A stretch of DNA of 64,000 bases. It comes from Collybia mongolica (lineage: Eukaryota; Basidiomycota; Agaricomycetes; Agaricales; Clitocybaceae). Below are positions 33,283 through 44,104 of the stretch, piece by piece (the first letter of the stretch is position 1; each line of letters opens with the position of its first letter). The translations under genes were made by a program, and so were the position numbers. Under the pieces are notes generated by a model. That model ran no database searches, was not told the DNA's origin, and was given only the letters and a program-made list of their open reading frames with translations. Where the stretch lies: contig JAAXNY010000004.1 of NCBI GenBank assembly GCA_013420905.1, positions 4,402,001 to 4,466,000 on the forward strand, given 5' to 3'.

Positions 33283-33666
33283 TTAAACTAGAGCCGCCAA
33301 AAGACCTGCAAATACGCCAGCAGCAACAATTCCTTCCGATCCGGCAGCAATGGCGAATGCAGCGCTCGAGCCCGAGGGCCCGGGGGCAGTACCGTTGGTA
33401 GTGCCGTTTGTACCTGGGGCGGTCGTGTTGGTGCCGTTGCCACCAGGGGTGGTAGAGTTGGCGCCCGGGGCAGTTGAGTTACCACCAGCGGGGTCGGTAG
33501 TGTTGGTGCCAGCAGGAGTGGTAGAGTTATCACCACCAGCGGGATCCGTTGTGCTGAGGACAGGTTAGAAAGGTTGAGTAAGGAGACTAAAGAGTGGAAC
33601 GTACTTGGCTTGTGCGTAAGCACCGACGGCGAGAGCGGCAACAATGGTAACGGCGGAGAATCTCAT
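33283..33666 (-). CDS. Small secreted Asn-Thr-rich protein, probably GPI-anchored
   Basis: Exons 33605-33666 and 33283-33553 give 110 aa. The signal peptide is MRFSAVTIVAALAVGAYAQ. The mature part is built from Asn-Ser/Thr-Thr units separated by Pro/Ala/Gly (TTDPAGGDNSTTPAGTNTT and similar), giving about nine N-x-S/T glycosylation sites in fewer than 60 residues. It ends in a GPI-like signal (SSAAFAIAAG, then GVFAGLLAALV). It has no enzyme domain. A cell-surface role is inferred from composition. The real frame is out of phase with a longer chance frame over the same bases. Confidence 0.78.
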
Positions 33667-33742
33667 TTTTAGTGTTCGTGAGTTGGATCGGTACTTGAGA
33701 ACGACTTATGGAATGAGAAAATTATGACCTTAGGGGGACCTC

Positions 33743-33749
33743 TTTTATA
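33743..33749 (-). promoter_or_regulatory. TATA box of the 33.3 kb gene
   Basis: tataaaa on the minus strand, about 77 nt upstream of the ATG at 33666. Confidence 0.5.
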
Positions 33750-35945
33750 CATTGGAAAGGCAACGGTACGGAGATAGGTGCCCTGGTCCAAATGGGTTTG
33801 TACCACGAGGGGATAGAATCCGCAGTCGCGGCGAAATTAGCTCCAACAGAATCGCCATCTTTTCAAACATGAATGGCAAGTCTCGGTCTGAGCCAAGCAA
33901 GGGGCGGTGGAAATCCGCAGTCGACAGGGCTTCTCATCAACTTCATCACTTCTATCTCACAAAGCCACCATGCTTCATGGACAATGGGGATACAGCGTGA
34001 GAGGACTTCTATCAGAAGCATCATCTATACATTTCGCGGCGCTACATATGATGAAATTTTTGCTCTTACTCAACTGTCGTAATCTTTGTTGGCTCTGACG
34101 ACCGACTTCTTAACATAATTTTTCTTCTTTGGCCCCTTAACTTGTGACCACCTGACCCAGCATCCATCAACAGCGTCAGTTTGAAATTTTCAATGAGGAT
34201 TGTGGTCCGATATGATAATTTGAATGGGAGGTGCCTGTAGACAGTGAGTGGGCCACATGACAGATGCGATCAATGCAGGGTCAGCAAAATGTTCTCCACC
34301 TTATATTCAGGGAGTAAGGAAGCGAGAGGGAAACCGTTGAGAACATAAACCACACATGACGAGGGTTGCTGAACGAACGGAAAGGGGCGCTTGCTGAGGC
34401 GAATAATGGTATTTCCGATGACATGGATTCTGATTAATAGTGGAGTGAGTAAAAAAAAAACACCCATGAGCCGTCATATTGCAAATTTTAGAGGATGAAT
34501 ATGGCGGCGATACGATGGCTCGTAACCACGATGTAACCCGGGACTTCAGAACCGATTGAATCATTCAACAGCCTAGTGACAAGCAGTTAATCAACCGACT
34601 GACGGCTACTGACGGCATCATGTATTGATAGGCGTTGAAGCATGGGTACATTACTGTGAAAGGCTGTCGACCTTCCTCATCAATCAAGAGGGAATGAGTA
34701 TTTCAATCATGTATAATTGATTCTTTGCTTCATTCATATTCCCAGCACGTACCGTTCGGAACGCCATCATCGTTTCAGAATGATACTGAGCGCTCGGGCT
34801 GAGTTCAAGCATAACGCATGACGCGGGTTGTCTACTAGTTGCATATGTATTGCGGTTTTTTGGAGCGTGCAGTAGACATGTCGATATCATGAGTTTTTAG
34901 GAATCTTAAGATATGGTTCTGGGGAAAAGGCAATTAGCAAGCACTAACAAACACCGGGGATTCACTCGTCGCGGTGCGCAACGGACCGCGCTATCGGACT
35001 TCTTAATAGGAACTACAGTCAACAGGTATCCTCAAGCATCGCAATAAGTAGAAATCATACGACACTCAGCTGAAGGCTTAGTGACCTAAATCATACAGCC
35101 CCCCAACAGCCCTCAGCCCGCGGTTTAGTGTTCAATTTTAGTATTTACGTGATTCCACTTGCTTTGCCCATCGGAGAGTTCTTATTCGAGCGTTGACTGT
35201 TGAAATGAATGCAACCCAGAAGCCTGAGAAGCTCCCAGCTAAGTATGTACATGCTTAGCTTTCATATGTCCTATTTCCTGGACATCGCGACGTTAGGTAT
35301 GTCATCGGGAGGGAAGTCCGAACGCCTCAGTGATAGCATGGAAGGTTGGTAGACGTAAATTTATACATGGGTGGCGAACACGTTTATCGCCAGTGAAGTT
35401 CTGAGCTGGTCTAAGTTAGCTTTCAAATTCCTCTTGTCGACTTCCTAGCGTTTAACTAACGTATAGCGGATGAGCCTCAGCCTTCAGGACCCCGATGAAC
35501 ACGGCGATGCGTTTACATACCGGGTCCGAAGTTCGGTTGTATTTTCCTCTTGTAGAAACTTTTACAAAACTTTCGTTCAACTCTAGGTCATATTGCTATG
35601 CTACAGACTAGTTGATGAAAATATATGTATCTCCTGCTTCAAATTCGTTCGAATGCCCTTCCCGAAAATATCCTCTGGGGTGTTGGATTCGAGATGAAAA
35701 TCAGACCTCTGTAGTACCCAATGTGTGTACATATGCGGCCACATACGCTCAAGCACAAAAACCCTCGGGTCAGTTTGAACGTGCCGTGCTGTAATGATTA
35801 TAGGCTGCTCAACAACTTCTGTAAGGGAAGTATTTCCCAACTCTTGATAAAAGCACTGATACGACAAATGCGGGCAAAAGCCGATGGTTAGGTGTTTTCG
35901 GCCGACTCAACATACATGACCACAGACACAAGCCTGGAATGGGTG
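33750..35945. other. Gene-poor stretch
   Basis: Short frames such as 35601-35867 (minus) have no recognisable motif, start context or introns. No RNA gene or repeat was seen. Confidence 0.4.
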
Positions 35946-35952
35946 TATATAA
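35946..35952 (+). promoter_or_regulatory. TATA box of the CoA-transferase gene
   Basis: tatataa lies 72 nt upstream of the ATG at 36018. Confidence 0.5.
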
Positions 35953-36017
35953 TCCTATAAGCCGAAGCAAATGAGCTATCCTTTATTACGACTGGACCTC
36001 ACCATCTCGTTAACGAA

Positions 36018-37751
36018 ATGGCGTCGTCTTTGATATCGACTCGCGCTGTACTCCCTGGGATGAGCCGGGCGGCCAACATTCATCGGCAGTATGATCGTTC
36101 TAAGTCTGGAATATCGCTTTCATTTAATAGCTCCACAGATCCTTTGCTACCTCGGCAGATGTGCCAAATCAGCTGCCACTTGCTGGAATACGCGTTTTGG
36201 AATTGGGTCAGCTTATTGCGGGTCCTTTTGCTGGACAGCTACTTGGGTAAGTTCCGATATTTGTTTTGTTGACTTTATCTACTCCTCTTAATCTGGTGTC
36301 TAGTCAATTTGGTGCCGAAGTAATCAAAGTTGAACCACCCAAGACTGGTGATCCCCTCCGCGTTTGGAGAGAACTGGACGTCGACGGAACAAGTCCCTGG
36401 TTCCGGAGCATCGCAAGGAATAAGAAAAGTGTTGCGATAGATTTGCGTAAACCTGAAGGGCGAGAGTATGTTTCCAGCGATTCCTTGATCCTTCCTTGAT
36501 TTATCCTCTATGCAGCCTTGTAAAACAACTCGCCATCAAGAGTGATGTCATTCTTGAAAACTTCAAGCCCGGAAGTCCGTACCTTCCCGTGCGCAGACGC
36601 CTCATTTTCTAACCATCATCCATTTTCAGCTCTGGAAAAATGGGCTCTCGGTCCCGCCGACCTACATCCTCACAACCCGTCCCTCATTTTTACTCGTGTG
36701 AGCGGCTATGGGCAGACCGGTCCTTGGGCTCCAAGACCCGGTTATGCTTCTGTGTGTGAAGCCGAATCTGGGTTCCGGTATATCAACGGCTTTCCAGATT
36801 CGGAGACCCAAGGGCTCTCAGGTCCGCCTGTTCGTCCAAATATAAGTTTGGGCGATTCAATTGCCGGGCTGCATGCGGCATTTGGTACTGTACGTCATCT
36901 GTTGTTCTACATTTCTACTTTTTAGTGTTTACGGATGTTGTAGGTCTTGGCATTACTAGGAAGACAGAGGTCGAAGACAAAAAATGCTCCGGGAACGACG
37001 GTAGATGTCAGTATTATTGAGAGGTATGGGACGCTCTACATCTCATGAAGCCATCAACTAACCAGGGATTCAAGTATGTTGAACCTCATGGAGGGTATCA
37101 TCCCGGAATACGACCGCAAGGGCAAAGTATATTATCGATTCTTCTCAAAGATTCTAGTGCTAATCTTACCTTCGTCCTTAGACACGAGGACCATCGGGCT
37201 CGTCGGTCACCGGCATTGTTCCGACAAACGCATATCCATGCCTTCCCGATCCTGCATCCCCATCCATCCCAACCTATATCGTAATCGGCGCGAATGGGGA
37301 CTCAATCTACAACAGGCTGATGGAGGTAGTTGATCGTAGAGATCTCACAGGGCCATCATACCAACAGAACCACCATCGTGTTGCGAGGCAGGCAGAGATC
37401 GAAACAGCCGTTTCGGACTGGACTCGAGGGCATACGGTGGAGGAGGTGGTAGACGCGATGAACAAGGTAGGCGTTCCGGTTGGGAGGGTGGTTTCCGTGA
37501 AAGAAGTCGTAGGGGGTGATCAGGTCCAGGCTCGGGGCGCGGTGCGGGATGTGTGGGTCAACGGGCAAGAAGGCAAGGAAGGCTGGAATGTCAAGATGCA
37601 GGGGACGTTTCCTGTGCTTGATGGTGTGGACCCACAGCCGAAATGGGCGGGTCCAGATTTAGGCTTCCACACTGATGAAGTCCTGATGGGAGACTTGGGT
37701 CTGAGCGCTGATGCGGTTATGAGGTTGCGAGTGGATGGCATTGTAGGGTGA
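36018..37751 (+). CDS. Family III CoA-transferase (CaiB/BaiF type)
   Basis: Eight exons: 36018-36088, 36139-36246, 36304-36465, 36516-36574, 36630-36889, 36944-37023, 37075-37126, 37182-37751, giving 453 aa in phase. Motifs in order: LPLAGIRVLELGQLIAGPFA, QFGAEVIKVEPPKTGDPLR, SIARNKKSVAIDLRKPEGR, SDVILENFKPG, SGYGQTGPWAPRPGYASVCE, PPVRPNISLGDSIAGLHAAF, and GWNVKMQGTFPVLDG near the end. The family moves CoA between small carboxylic acids. The Arg/Ser-rich start (MASSLISTRAVLPGMSR, then SFATSADVP) looks like a mitochondrial presequence. The GYD-type catalytic Asp of formyl-CoA transferase reads GYA here, a variant that may be normal for this subgroup. The exact donor and acceptor acids are unknown; succinate, itaconate or glutarate types are possible. 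Confidence 0.9.
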
Positions 37752-38802
37752 TTGTTATCATGTATCCAAGTATTGTATCTTACTAGTTACTCAGCACTCC
37801 TGTACATCTTGACGCATATCCTATGAAACCCTAACCCGACGCAAGGGTTAGTCTTATAGTTCGACACTAATTACTAGTAGGACCAATTGGACGTGCGCGT
37901 TTGTCTCCCTCAATGAGCTTTTTACCTCTCTCCGTCAACACATTGGGCTATCTTTGGCGCACTCCCCCATCTCCCAACGTTCAATCGTCAATCACCTAAC
38001 CAACCCCACAGAACGCCCTAAGTCGAACCCGATCTGATATCAGCGGCCCCTCCAATGAAAACGTTAGGTCGTGGAAATCAAGTACCGCAATTGCATCGCC
38101 TTCACCGCAGGGCTATTATCGCTGGACGTATATGAAAAGATCGGAAAAACTGGGGTTTGACAGGGAAATCGGGATCTTTGTTCGGACAAGTATGTTCGTC
38201 ACTGTTGCGAGGCCTATGAGGGTGGTGGTGCGTAGGCCGTACTATGCATGTACTGTGCACACCACAGCATCTACGGCAAAAGGGGAACTTAACGGTCCAA
38301 AGGACATACCGAAAATGCGGTGTGCATCTGACCAAGCCATATTCTACGACTGCGGGAGGCCAGGGCAGGCCGACATACGTCATGGCGTCTTTCAAGCTTT
38401 TGCTTGGCTTTGAAGCAGGAACTAGAAACTCTTCTCTTTCGGTGGAGACACAGCAAAGGAAGAATAACTAATGGAGGAGGGCTGGCTTCCCGTCTGGTCA
38501 TGGGATCGGGACCCTGTTTTTCCATATTCCCTCTTCACTATATTTTTAGCATGAGTAATCATGTCGGAGTCGCGGTAACAAACGCAACTAACTATCGGAG
38601 ATCGATCATTCGGATGGTGGGCCTTTTTGACGTGATCACATACGGACGCAGAATGATCTGTTAGGCCGTGGGTCCTGCAGCATTCCTGTGACATCAGTAG
38701 GGATGACATCCATGAGCTCGACCGGTGCCGATAGACTAGCATGATAGTATCAGGGCTACAAGTACACATACAAGGCATTCCATATTTATCGTTCATCAAG
38801 AT
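37752..38802. other. Intergenic between convergent genes
   Basis: The 3' ends of the CoA-transferase (plus) and lactonase (minus) genes face each other across about 1 kb. No further gene is recognised. Confidence 0.45.
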
Positions 38803-39971
38803 CTACACCCATAAAAATCCAGTTGGAGCCACGATGCTGTCATTCTCCGCCACAACCTTCAAACCCCTTCCTCCATCGACTCTCTCAAACACCTTTATAC
38901 CACCCCCGTTCGCTCCACCCACAACAAGCCACTTATTGTCCGGGCCACCGAACAGCATCCCCCGAACATGGTCCAGTCCCGTCTTCACCTCCGCGACGAG
39001 CTCCAGCGAGTCGGGCTTCGAGATGGCGAATATCGAGATGGTGTCACCGCCAGGCGACGGGTCATTCCTGTTGGACAGGTACACGTACGGCGTCGGGAAC
39101 GCCGCGTTCGTCGGTGGGATGAGTACCTCAGCCGCGAGCATCTCGTTCGGGACGGGCGGCGGGTTCGACATCGTAGGCACCGACGCGACCAAGGCGGGCT
39201 CCGCCGGGAGTCGCGGGAAGCGGTGCCTCGTGAGCCCGCTGGTCAGCTCCAAGAGAGTGTAGAGATCCCCATCTGTCGGTGATCCTGCTGCTTAGGCCCG
39301 ACAATTATCCAAGAATGAAGACAACGCACCGTGGACGGCGACATGGCGGGGGCCTGCACCTGGTGCGTACGGTATACTACCCGTGTGCACCAATGAAGCG
39401 TCGTCCGCAATCTCGTAGCGGCGCACCAGATCGGCCCCGAGATCGGGTACGAGGACCTCCCCGTGTGGGTGGTAGAATATCTGGTGCGGGTGCGAGCTCT
39501 CCTGCCGCTCGGGGTTGGTGCTGGAGCCCTCTAGTTGAATTGTACTGGGGGCAGCGGCGAGGAGATAAGGCGGGCTCGCGGAGACGGGGAGCTTCGAGAT
39601 CACACCTGAGGAGTACTGAAATCATAGTGATTGGCACGGGTTTCTCGGGGATTCTGGGGTTGTACACGTACGTTGGCGACGAATAGCTTGTCCTTTACGA
39701 CAAGCAGGGAACATGGGTCTGCTCCTCCGCTCGGCCCCTCAGCGACTACCGTCCCCTTCCAATCTTGGTCATACTTCAAGACGGCAACTTTGCCATCGCT
39801 TTGCTCGAAGGCTGTGAAGATAACTGTGGGATCCTCTGGGTGAGGCGTGATCCACGACGGGTGGTGTCCAACCACAGTCGACGACACCAAAGTTATCTTG
39901 GCCGCTACAGGATCGAACGCGACGGTCGAAATATCGTTAGAGTACGACGATATCAAGATACGGTAAACCAT
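38803..39971 (-). CDS. Lactonase-family seven-bladed beta-propeller protein
   Basis: Exons 39672-39971, 39330-39615 and 38803-39272 give 351 aa. The start is MVYRILISSYSNDISTVAFD. Signature stretches of the lactonase / 3-carboxy-cis,cis-muconate cyclase family follow: HHPSWITPHPEDPTVIFTAF, GGADPCSLLVV, SSHPHQIFYHPHGEVLVPDL, GAGPRHVAVH, YVYLSNRN and GLDHVRGMLFGGPDNKWLVV. The family includes 6-phosphogluconolactonase and fungal carboxymuconate lactonizing enzyme. There is no signal peptide, so it is probably cytosolic. It shares orientation with the PrpF gene upstream. The substrate is uncertain. Confidence 0.88.
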
Positions 39972-40976
39972 GGCGACTTCAGAGGTGTAGCCTCGGATAG
40001 GTAATCGATTATCCGACCTTTAAGTAGTCGCCAGCGCCGATGATTCGCCGTTCCCGTTTGGTAATAGGAAGCATGAACGGCCGACTAAGGATTCAGAACG
40101 ACGTGGTGTAACGAGAGAAACGAGTTTCCGCGACTACTGAGTGATTTTTTTTTTGGCGTCCAAGGCCGCGAGTAACTTGTCGAGAACAACAGAAGACTTT
40201 TGAGTTTCTATCCGCCGAAAATTCTCCATGCCGTCACGTGATATCTTCTTCCCTTTTCTCCCTACGACAGCCACGATCGTCTCGTCAAAACTCACGGAGA
40301 TTAGGGTAATATCAAGAGGTGACGCGTACCTGGGTGGCGTTAGAGAAGCCCGACTATTCTCCTCGCATTCCTTGTATCGACCGGTAGTTCACAGCCGTTC
40401 ACACAGTTTCGCATGTTCAAAGGAAAGCAAGGTGATGGTTGGGTAGTGAGTGACCATGGGATAGCCCTGCTGCTTGGTTACTACCACATCAGAAACGGAG
40501 GAAAGTTTCGCACTGGAGTTCAATGAGCAGCGTGACTTCGGCAGATCTCACTATAGACCTTTTGCAATAGAGTTGTAACGTGTACCGCGAGGAGGTTGTG
40601 AGGCGGTTTCACCGAAGATATATGATAGGACAGAGATTTCAGAAGAAATAGACGTGGAGCGCGTTTGAGAAATAGACATGGACAATTGAGGGGGGAAACG
40701 GTTACTGCCAGGTCATGATCCGAATGATTGCACTAAACACTGGATAGCTTGCAAAGGCGACAGGCCTGGACCCGGAAGGTGCTATCCAAGGTAGACATTG
40801 TGAAACATGAGTAACTTGGCTGTGGTGGAAACGAAACAGACGGTATTTGCGTATGTGGGGTAGCGGTGATTACATGTGCTGCTTCCTAAAATCGTGATTT
40901 CGACGTGATCGACGGATCGTGCAGAAAGAGATCATACTTCGAGTTTCCGAAACGTTCGACATTCTGATCATCATCA
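39972..40976. other. Intergenic, promoter region of the lactonase gene
   Basis: No gene is supported here. It separates two same-strand metabolic genes. Confidence 0.4.
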
Positions 40977-42227
40977 TCACCACCACACAACCCCTTTCAT
41001 CAACCTTCTGCCCGTGCGCACAACTTTCGCGCTGGTCACAGCGCCGCCCTCTGCGAACTCTGCACCAACATCTACAACCCCACTGGGGTGGCTGATCCTG
41101 AGCATGCCCTTGCTCTTCCCATCGACTGAACCCGAACGTGATCGCTGGATGATCTCCCAAGCTAGTGTCTTCTCGACATTAGAAGCGACCCCGAGACACA
41201 AACCAACTGTCATGGGCACAGCCTTATGAAGGACACCCATCGACAATGCATGGACGACGACATCCACTCCTTGAGAGACGTCCGCATCCGAATGGGGGGC
41301 ACTGAGGAGACATATTTTCGGCTGAGCCTGGGCGGAAGGATCGAGCCCCATTTTGACGGCGGCAGCTTGGCGAATAGCCTCCAATGTTTCACCCACCACA
41401 GGGGACTGGCCCTGAAGATATTCTGCTAATGGGAGGAAGCCACTCAATTCCAAGTGGTCGACGAAAACGGTTGGATTTGTGGCATCGACACATGAGACTT
41501 TTACTGTTCGAAAGCCACCTGGTAATTGGATCTCTACGTCATCCACAGGCGAGCCTGTAGGAAGTAATTTCCCAGTCCGAGCCCCGCCTGGATTTACGAA
41601 ATCAAGAATAATAGTTGATGCTTTTCCAGGTACGCCTGCCATGGTCGTTTCAGGAAGGTTCAGAGAGGCAGTGGGAGCGTCGGTGTCAGTGATAGGAAAT
41701 GTCGTGTCGATGACTTTTTGTGTATTGGTATTGAACGAACGGATAGTGGCACGGGTCCCTGGTTTAGGTGTGCAGATCCCCTCGTCGACAGCAAACACAC
41801 CAATCATGCTCGTCAGGTTTCCACAGTTGCCGGAATAGTCGATCCTGCTGTCACGAATCCCAACCTGCACAAACGTGTATTCGGCCTCGACCCCTTCTTC
41901 CTTCTGTGCGGCAGAGGGCGACCCCACTACGCATATCTTGGAAAGGCTTGAAATGCCTCCTCCCATCCCATTCAACTGCCGCCCATGCTCTGGATCTGGC
42001 GATCCCATTATCCCCAAGAAAATTCTGTCCCATTGAGCACGATCAACAGGGAGCACAGACCGGTTTAAAAAGATTCCTTTTGAGGTACCGCCGCGCAGAA
42101 ACGTTGCGGGGATAGGATTTGGTGTATTATTCGTGCTCGACATGTATCTGCAGCTGAGGATGGTTCTGGTGCATCGTAAAGACGCTTTCCCAGTAAGATG
42201 TCTTGATAATAGAGAGAAAGAGCTCAT
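40977..42227 (-). CDS. PrpF-family isomerase (AcnD-accessory / tautomerase type)
   Basis: An intronless frame of 416 aa. Family motifs: ATFLRGGTSKGIFL near residue 42, LNGMGGGISSLSKICVV, RIDYSGNCGNLTSMIGVFAV (with the conserved Cys-Gly-Asn), IRSFNTNTQKVI, FVNPGGARTGKLLPTG and ISHPSGVVDVGA. The PrpF fold (diaminopimelate epimerase-like) isomerises unsaturated tricarboxylic acids: 2-methylaconitate in bacteria, 4-oxalomesaconate (GalD), and aconitate in Ustilago maydis Adi1 of the itaconate cluster. The start (MSSFSLLSRHLTGKASLRC) resembles a mitochondrial presequence, with a second Met at residue 29. Which acid it handles cannot be told from sequence alone. Confidence 0.9.
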   Translation of the reverse strand: MSSFSLLSRHLTGKASLRCTRTILSCRYMSSTNNTPNPIPATFLRGGTSKGIFLNRSVLPVDRAQWDRIFLGIMGSPDPEHGRQLNGMGGGISSLSKICVVGSPSAAQKEEGVEAEYTFVQVGIRDSRIDYSGNCGNLTSMIGVFAVDEGICTPKPGTRATIRSFNTNTQKVIDTTFPITDTDAPTASLNLPETTMAGVPGKASTIILDFVNPGGARTGKLLPTGSPVDDVEIQLPGGFRTVKVSCVDATNPTVFVDHLELSGFLPLAEYLQGQSPVVGETLEAIRQAAAVKMGLDPSAQAQPKICLLSAPHSDADVSQGVDVVVHALSMGVLHKAVPMTVGLCLGVASNVEKTLAWEIIQRSRSGSVDGKSKGMLRISHPSGVVDVGAEFAEGGAVTSAKVVRTGRRLMKGVVWW

Positions 42228-42955
42228 GGGAATCCCAACAATACCGTGGAATGGACTACATACAACTACGGTATGCCGTCGGAAGCGGTGGCAAGGACGA
42301 GTCCACAGGGTCTAGATGCGGACAGCGTGGGATATTGATCCTTATCACATGACCACAGCTTTTAAGTTAATTTGATTTTTAAATTATGATCGCAACATTT
42401 TGACGAAACAAGTTGTATTCGTTTCACGACGCGCTGTTCCTTGAAAAATACAAGGGCTGCAAATTCCCGGTTTTTCAGAATACCTTACGATTTAGAAAAA
42501 TACGCCACGTCCTCCTAGATCTCACCTATCTGTACGATACACTCGATTGCCATCACAAAGTGCCAGAATCAACACGAAGTCCAACGTCAACGAAATCACT
42601 TGTCTACCCCAACTGTCAATTCTCATCAAAAGGTCTACCTATATACGGTACTATCGACTGATTCTGGCTGACGTCTCGTGTGGAAGTCTAAAGAAGTCTT
42701 GTGGTCAGAGGGATTCTCTTTGGTCCCCTGTTTGAAGGGCTCACGGATTGCGTTCTGACAGTCACCAACCCCTCCTCGAACGCCACTCTTTTCGTTCAGG
42801 AGACCCCCACACGACGTATACAACGGAGGCTGAAGGCCGAATCTCGCGTACGTAGCCATAGTGTCGCCCCCGGTGCGTCCGCCCATCCCACGTTGAAAGT
42901 TCAATCTTACTGATTCGATTACCTCAAGTCACATCCATCCCGCTAACATAAGAAT
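42228..42955. other. Divergent intergenic region
   Basis: Shared upstream region of the PrpF gene (minus) and the membrane-protein gene (plus). No additional gene was seen. Confidence 0.4.
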
Positions 42956-43601
42956 ATGTCCAGCACAACGTCCACTGCGCCATCCTCGTCGCCATCTCAT
43001 CACCCAGCACCAACCGGAAATGACGGACGCACGAACATCGTCGGCATTGTGCTCGGAATAGCAGGCCTCTTCATTGTGGGCATCATCATCTACACGACGT
43101 GGAGACTAAAACGTCGTCGCTCCGCCACCCCGGCAGACGACTCGTTCAGCGACGCCCAGAAATACGGCACCATCCTCGATCGCGAACACCCCGCTGCGCG
43201 CATCACGCCATTCGGGTCCCCAGAAGGCGAGACGCCACGGTTCAGTGCGTGCTTTGTTTCTCTTGTGATTCCGGCCCCCGCTCCAACACTGACTTCTCAC
43301 TGTAGAACACACCCCTGGAGCAGACATGCGCATCGCGACGCGGCGGCCTGACGGGGCATGGCAGTTCTCGGACCCACGGACACCCTTCACACCAACAGGC
43401 GTCTCGGACCTCGACGCCCTCCCCTCCCCTTCCTCGTCCACCAGCATGCTTCCCCCCAGAGCCCACAAGAAAGAACGCGAGGCCAAGGCCTCACGGGACT
43501 TGCGCAAGGGATACGACCGCAACTACGATCCAGATGTCAACCCCCCACCCCCCGCTTATGGTTATGAATATGGTGGCTATATCAACCACGCGAAGATTTA
43601 G
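42956..43601 (+). CDS. Single-pass membrane protein of unknown function
   Basis: Exons 42956-43244 and 43306-43601 give 194 aa. A Ser/Thr-rich N-terminus without a signal peptide is followed by one strong membrane helix (about residues 25-47, NIVGIVLGIAGLFIVGIIIY) and a stop-transfer cluster RLKRRR. The rest is a hydrophilic cytoplasmic tail with TPFGSPEGETPRF and WQFSDPRTPFTP, a basic stretch (HKKEREAKASRDLRKGYDR) and a Pro/Tyr-rich end (PPPPAYGYEYGGY). The layout resembles Mid2/Wsc-like or other type III membrane proteins. No enzyme domain was seen. Confidence 0.75.
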
Positions 43602-44104
43602 ACCTAGGGTTTCGGTTTTCTTTATTTATTCTTCTACGTCGCGAAATATTTGGACTTACTATCGTATTGGACCTGTGCTGCGGACTTCACATTCCTTCGC
43701 TCGCACGCACAAGCTGCATTCCGGTCCTTACTGTTTACTACTTGCTTGGATTCTTAAATTACGACCACCTCATGCCAAAAGTTTTCCTTATTCACACATC
43801 GCATTTTTCGGCTTTCCGGACTCTAGGTTTTTGTATTCTACTCTCACTAGGCTAAATGATTTATCCTGTACTCGCTTACATCCTGCCATACTCACTCCAC
43901 ACCATACATACAGTTGATTCCTAATGGGTGATAAATGATCATTCAATTCTATGCTTCTATTCGCATCCATGGAATTGCATTCTCTTTACTCATCTACCCG
44001 TCCTTGCTGGGGTTGGAGAAGACAGCAAAATATATAGTTCATTACAGTATTGAAAATATGCAAAAGTAGACAGCAACAACAGCAAAACATAACCCTAACC
44101 TGCT
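43602..44104. other. Intergenic between convergent genes
   Basis: This 3'-to-3' spacer lies between the membrane-protein gene and GCN1. It is AT-rich and no gene was seen. Confidence 0.45.

Noticed and set aside
33288..33644. 118-codon minus-strand frame over the 33.3 kb gene
   Set aside because: It is the wrong frame. The two-exon reading gives a signal peptide, glycosylation repeats and a GPI-like end, and explains the bases better.
34270..34890. Two weakly similar minus-strand frames (QQPSSCV and RQPASCV)
   Set aside because: The likeness covers only a few residues and the flanking DNA does not align.
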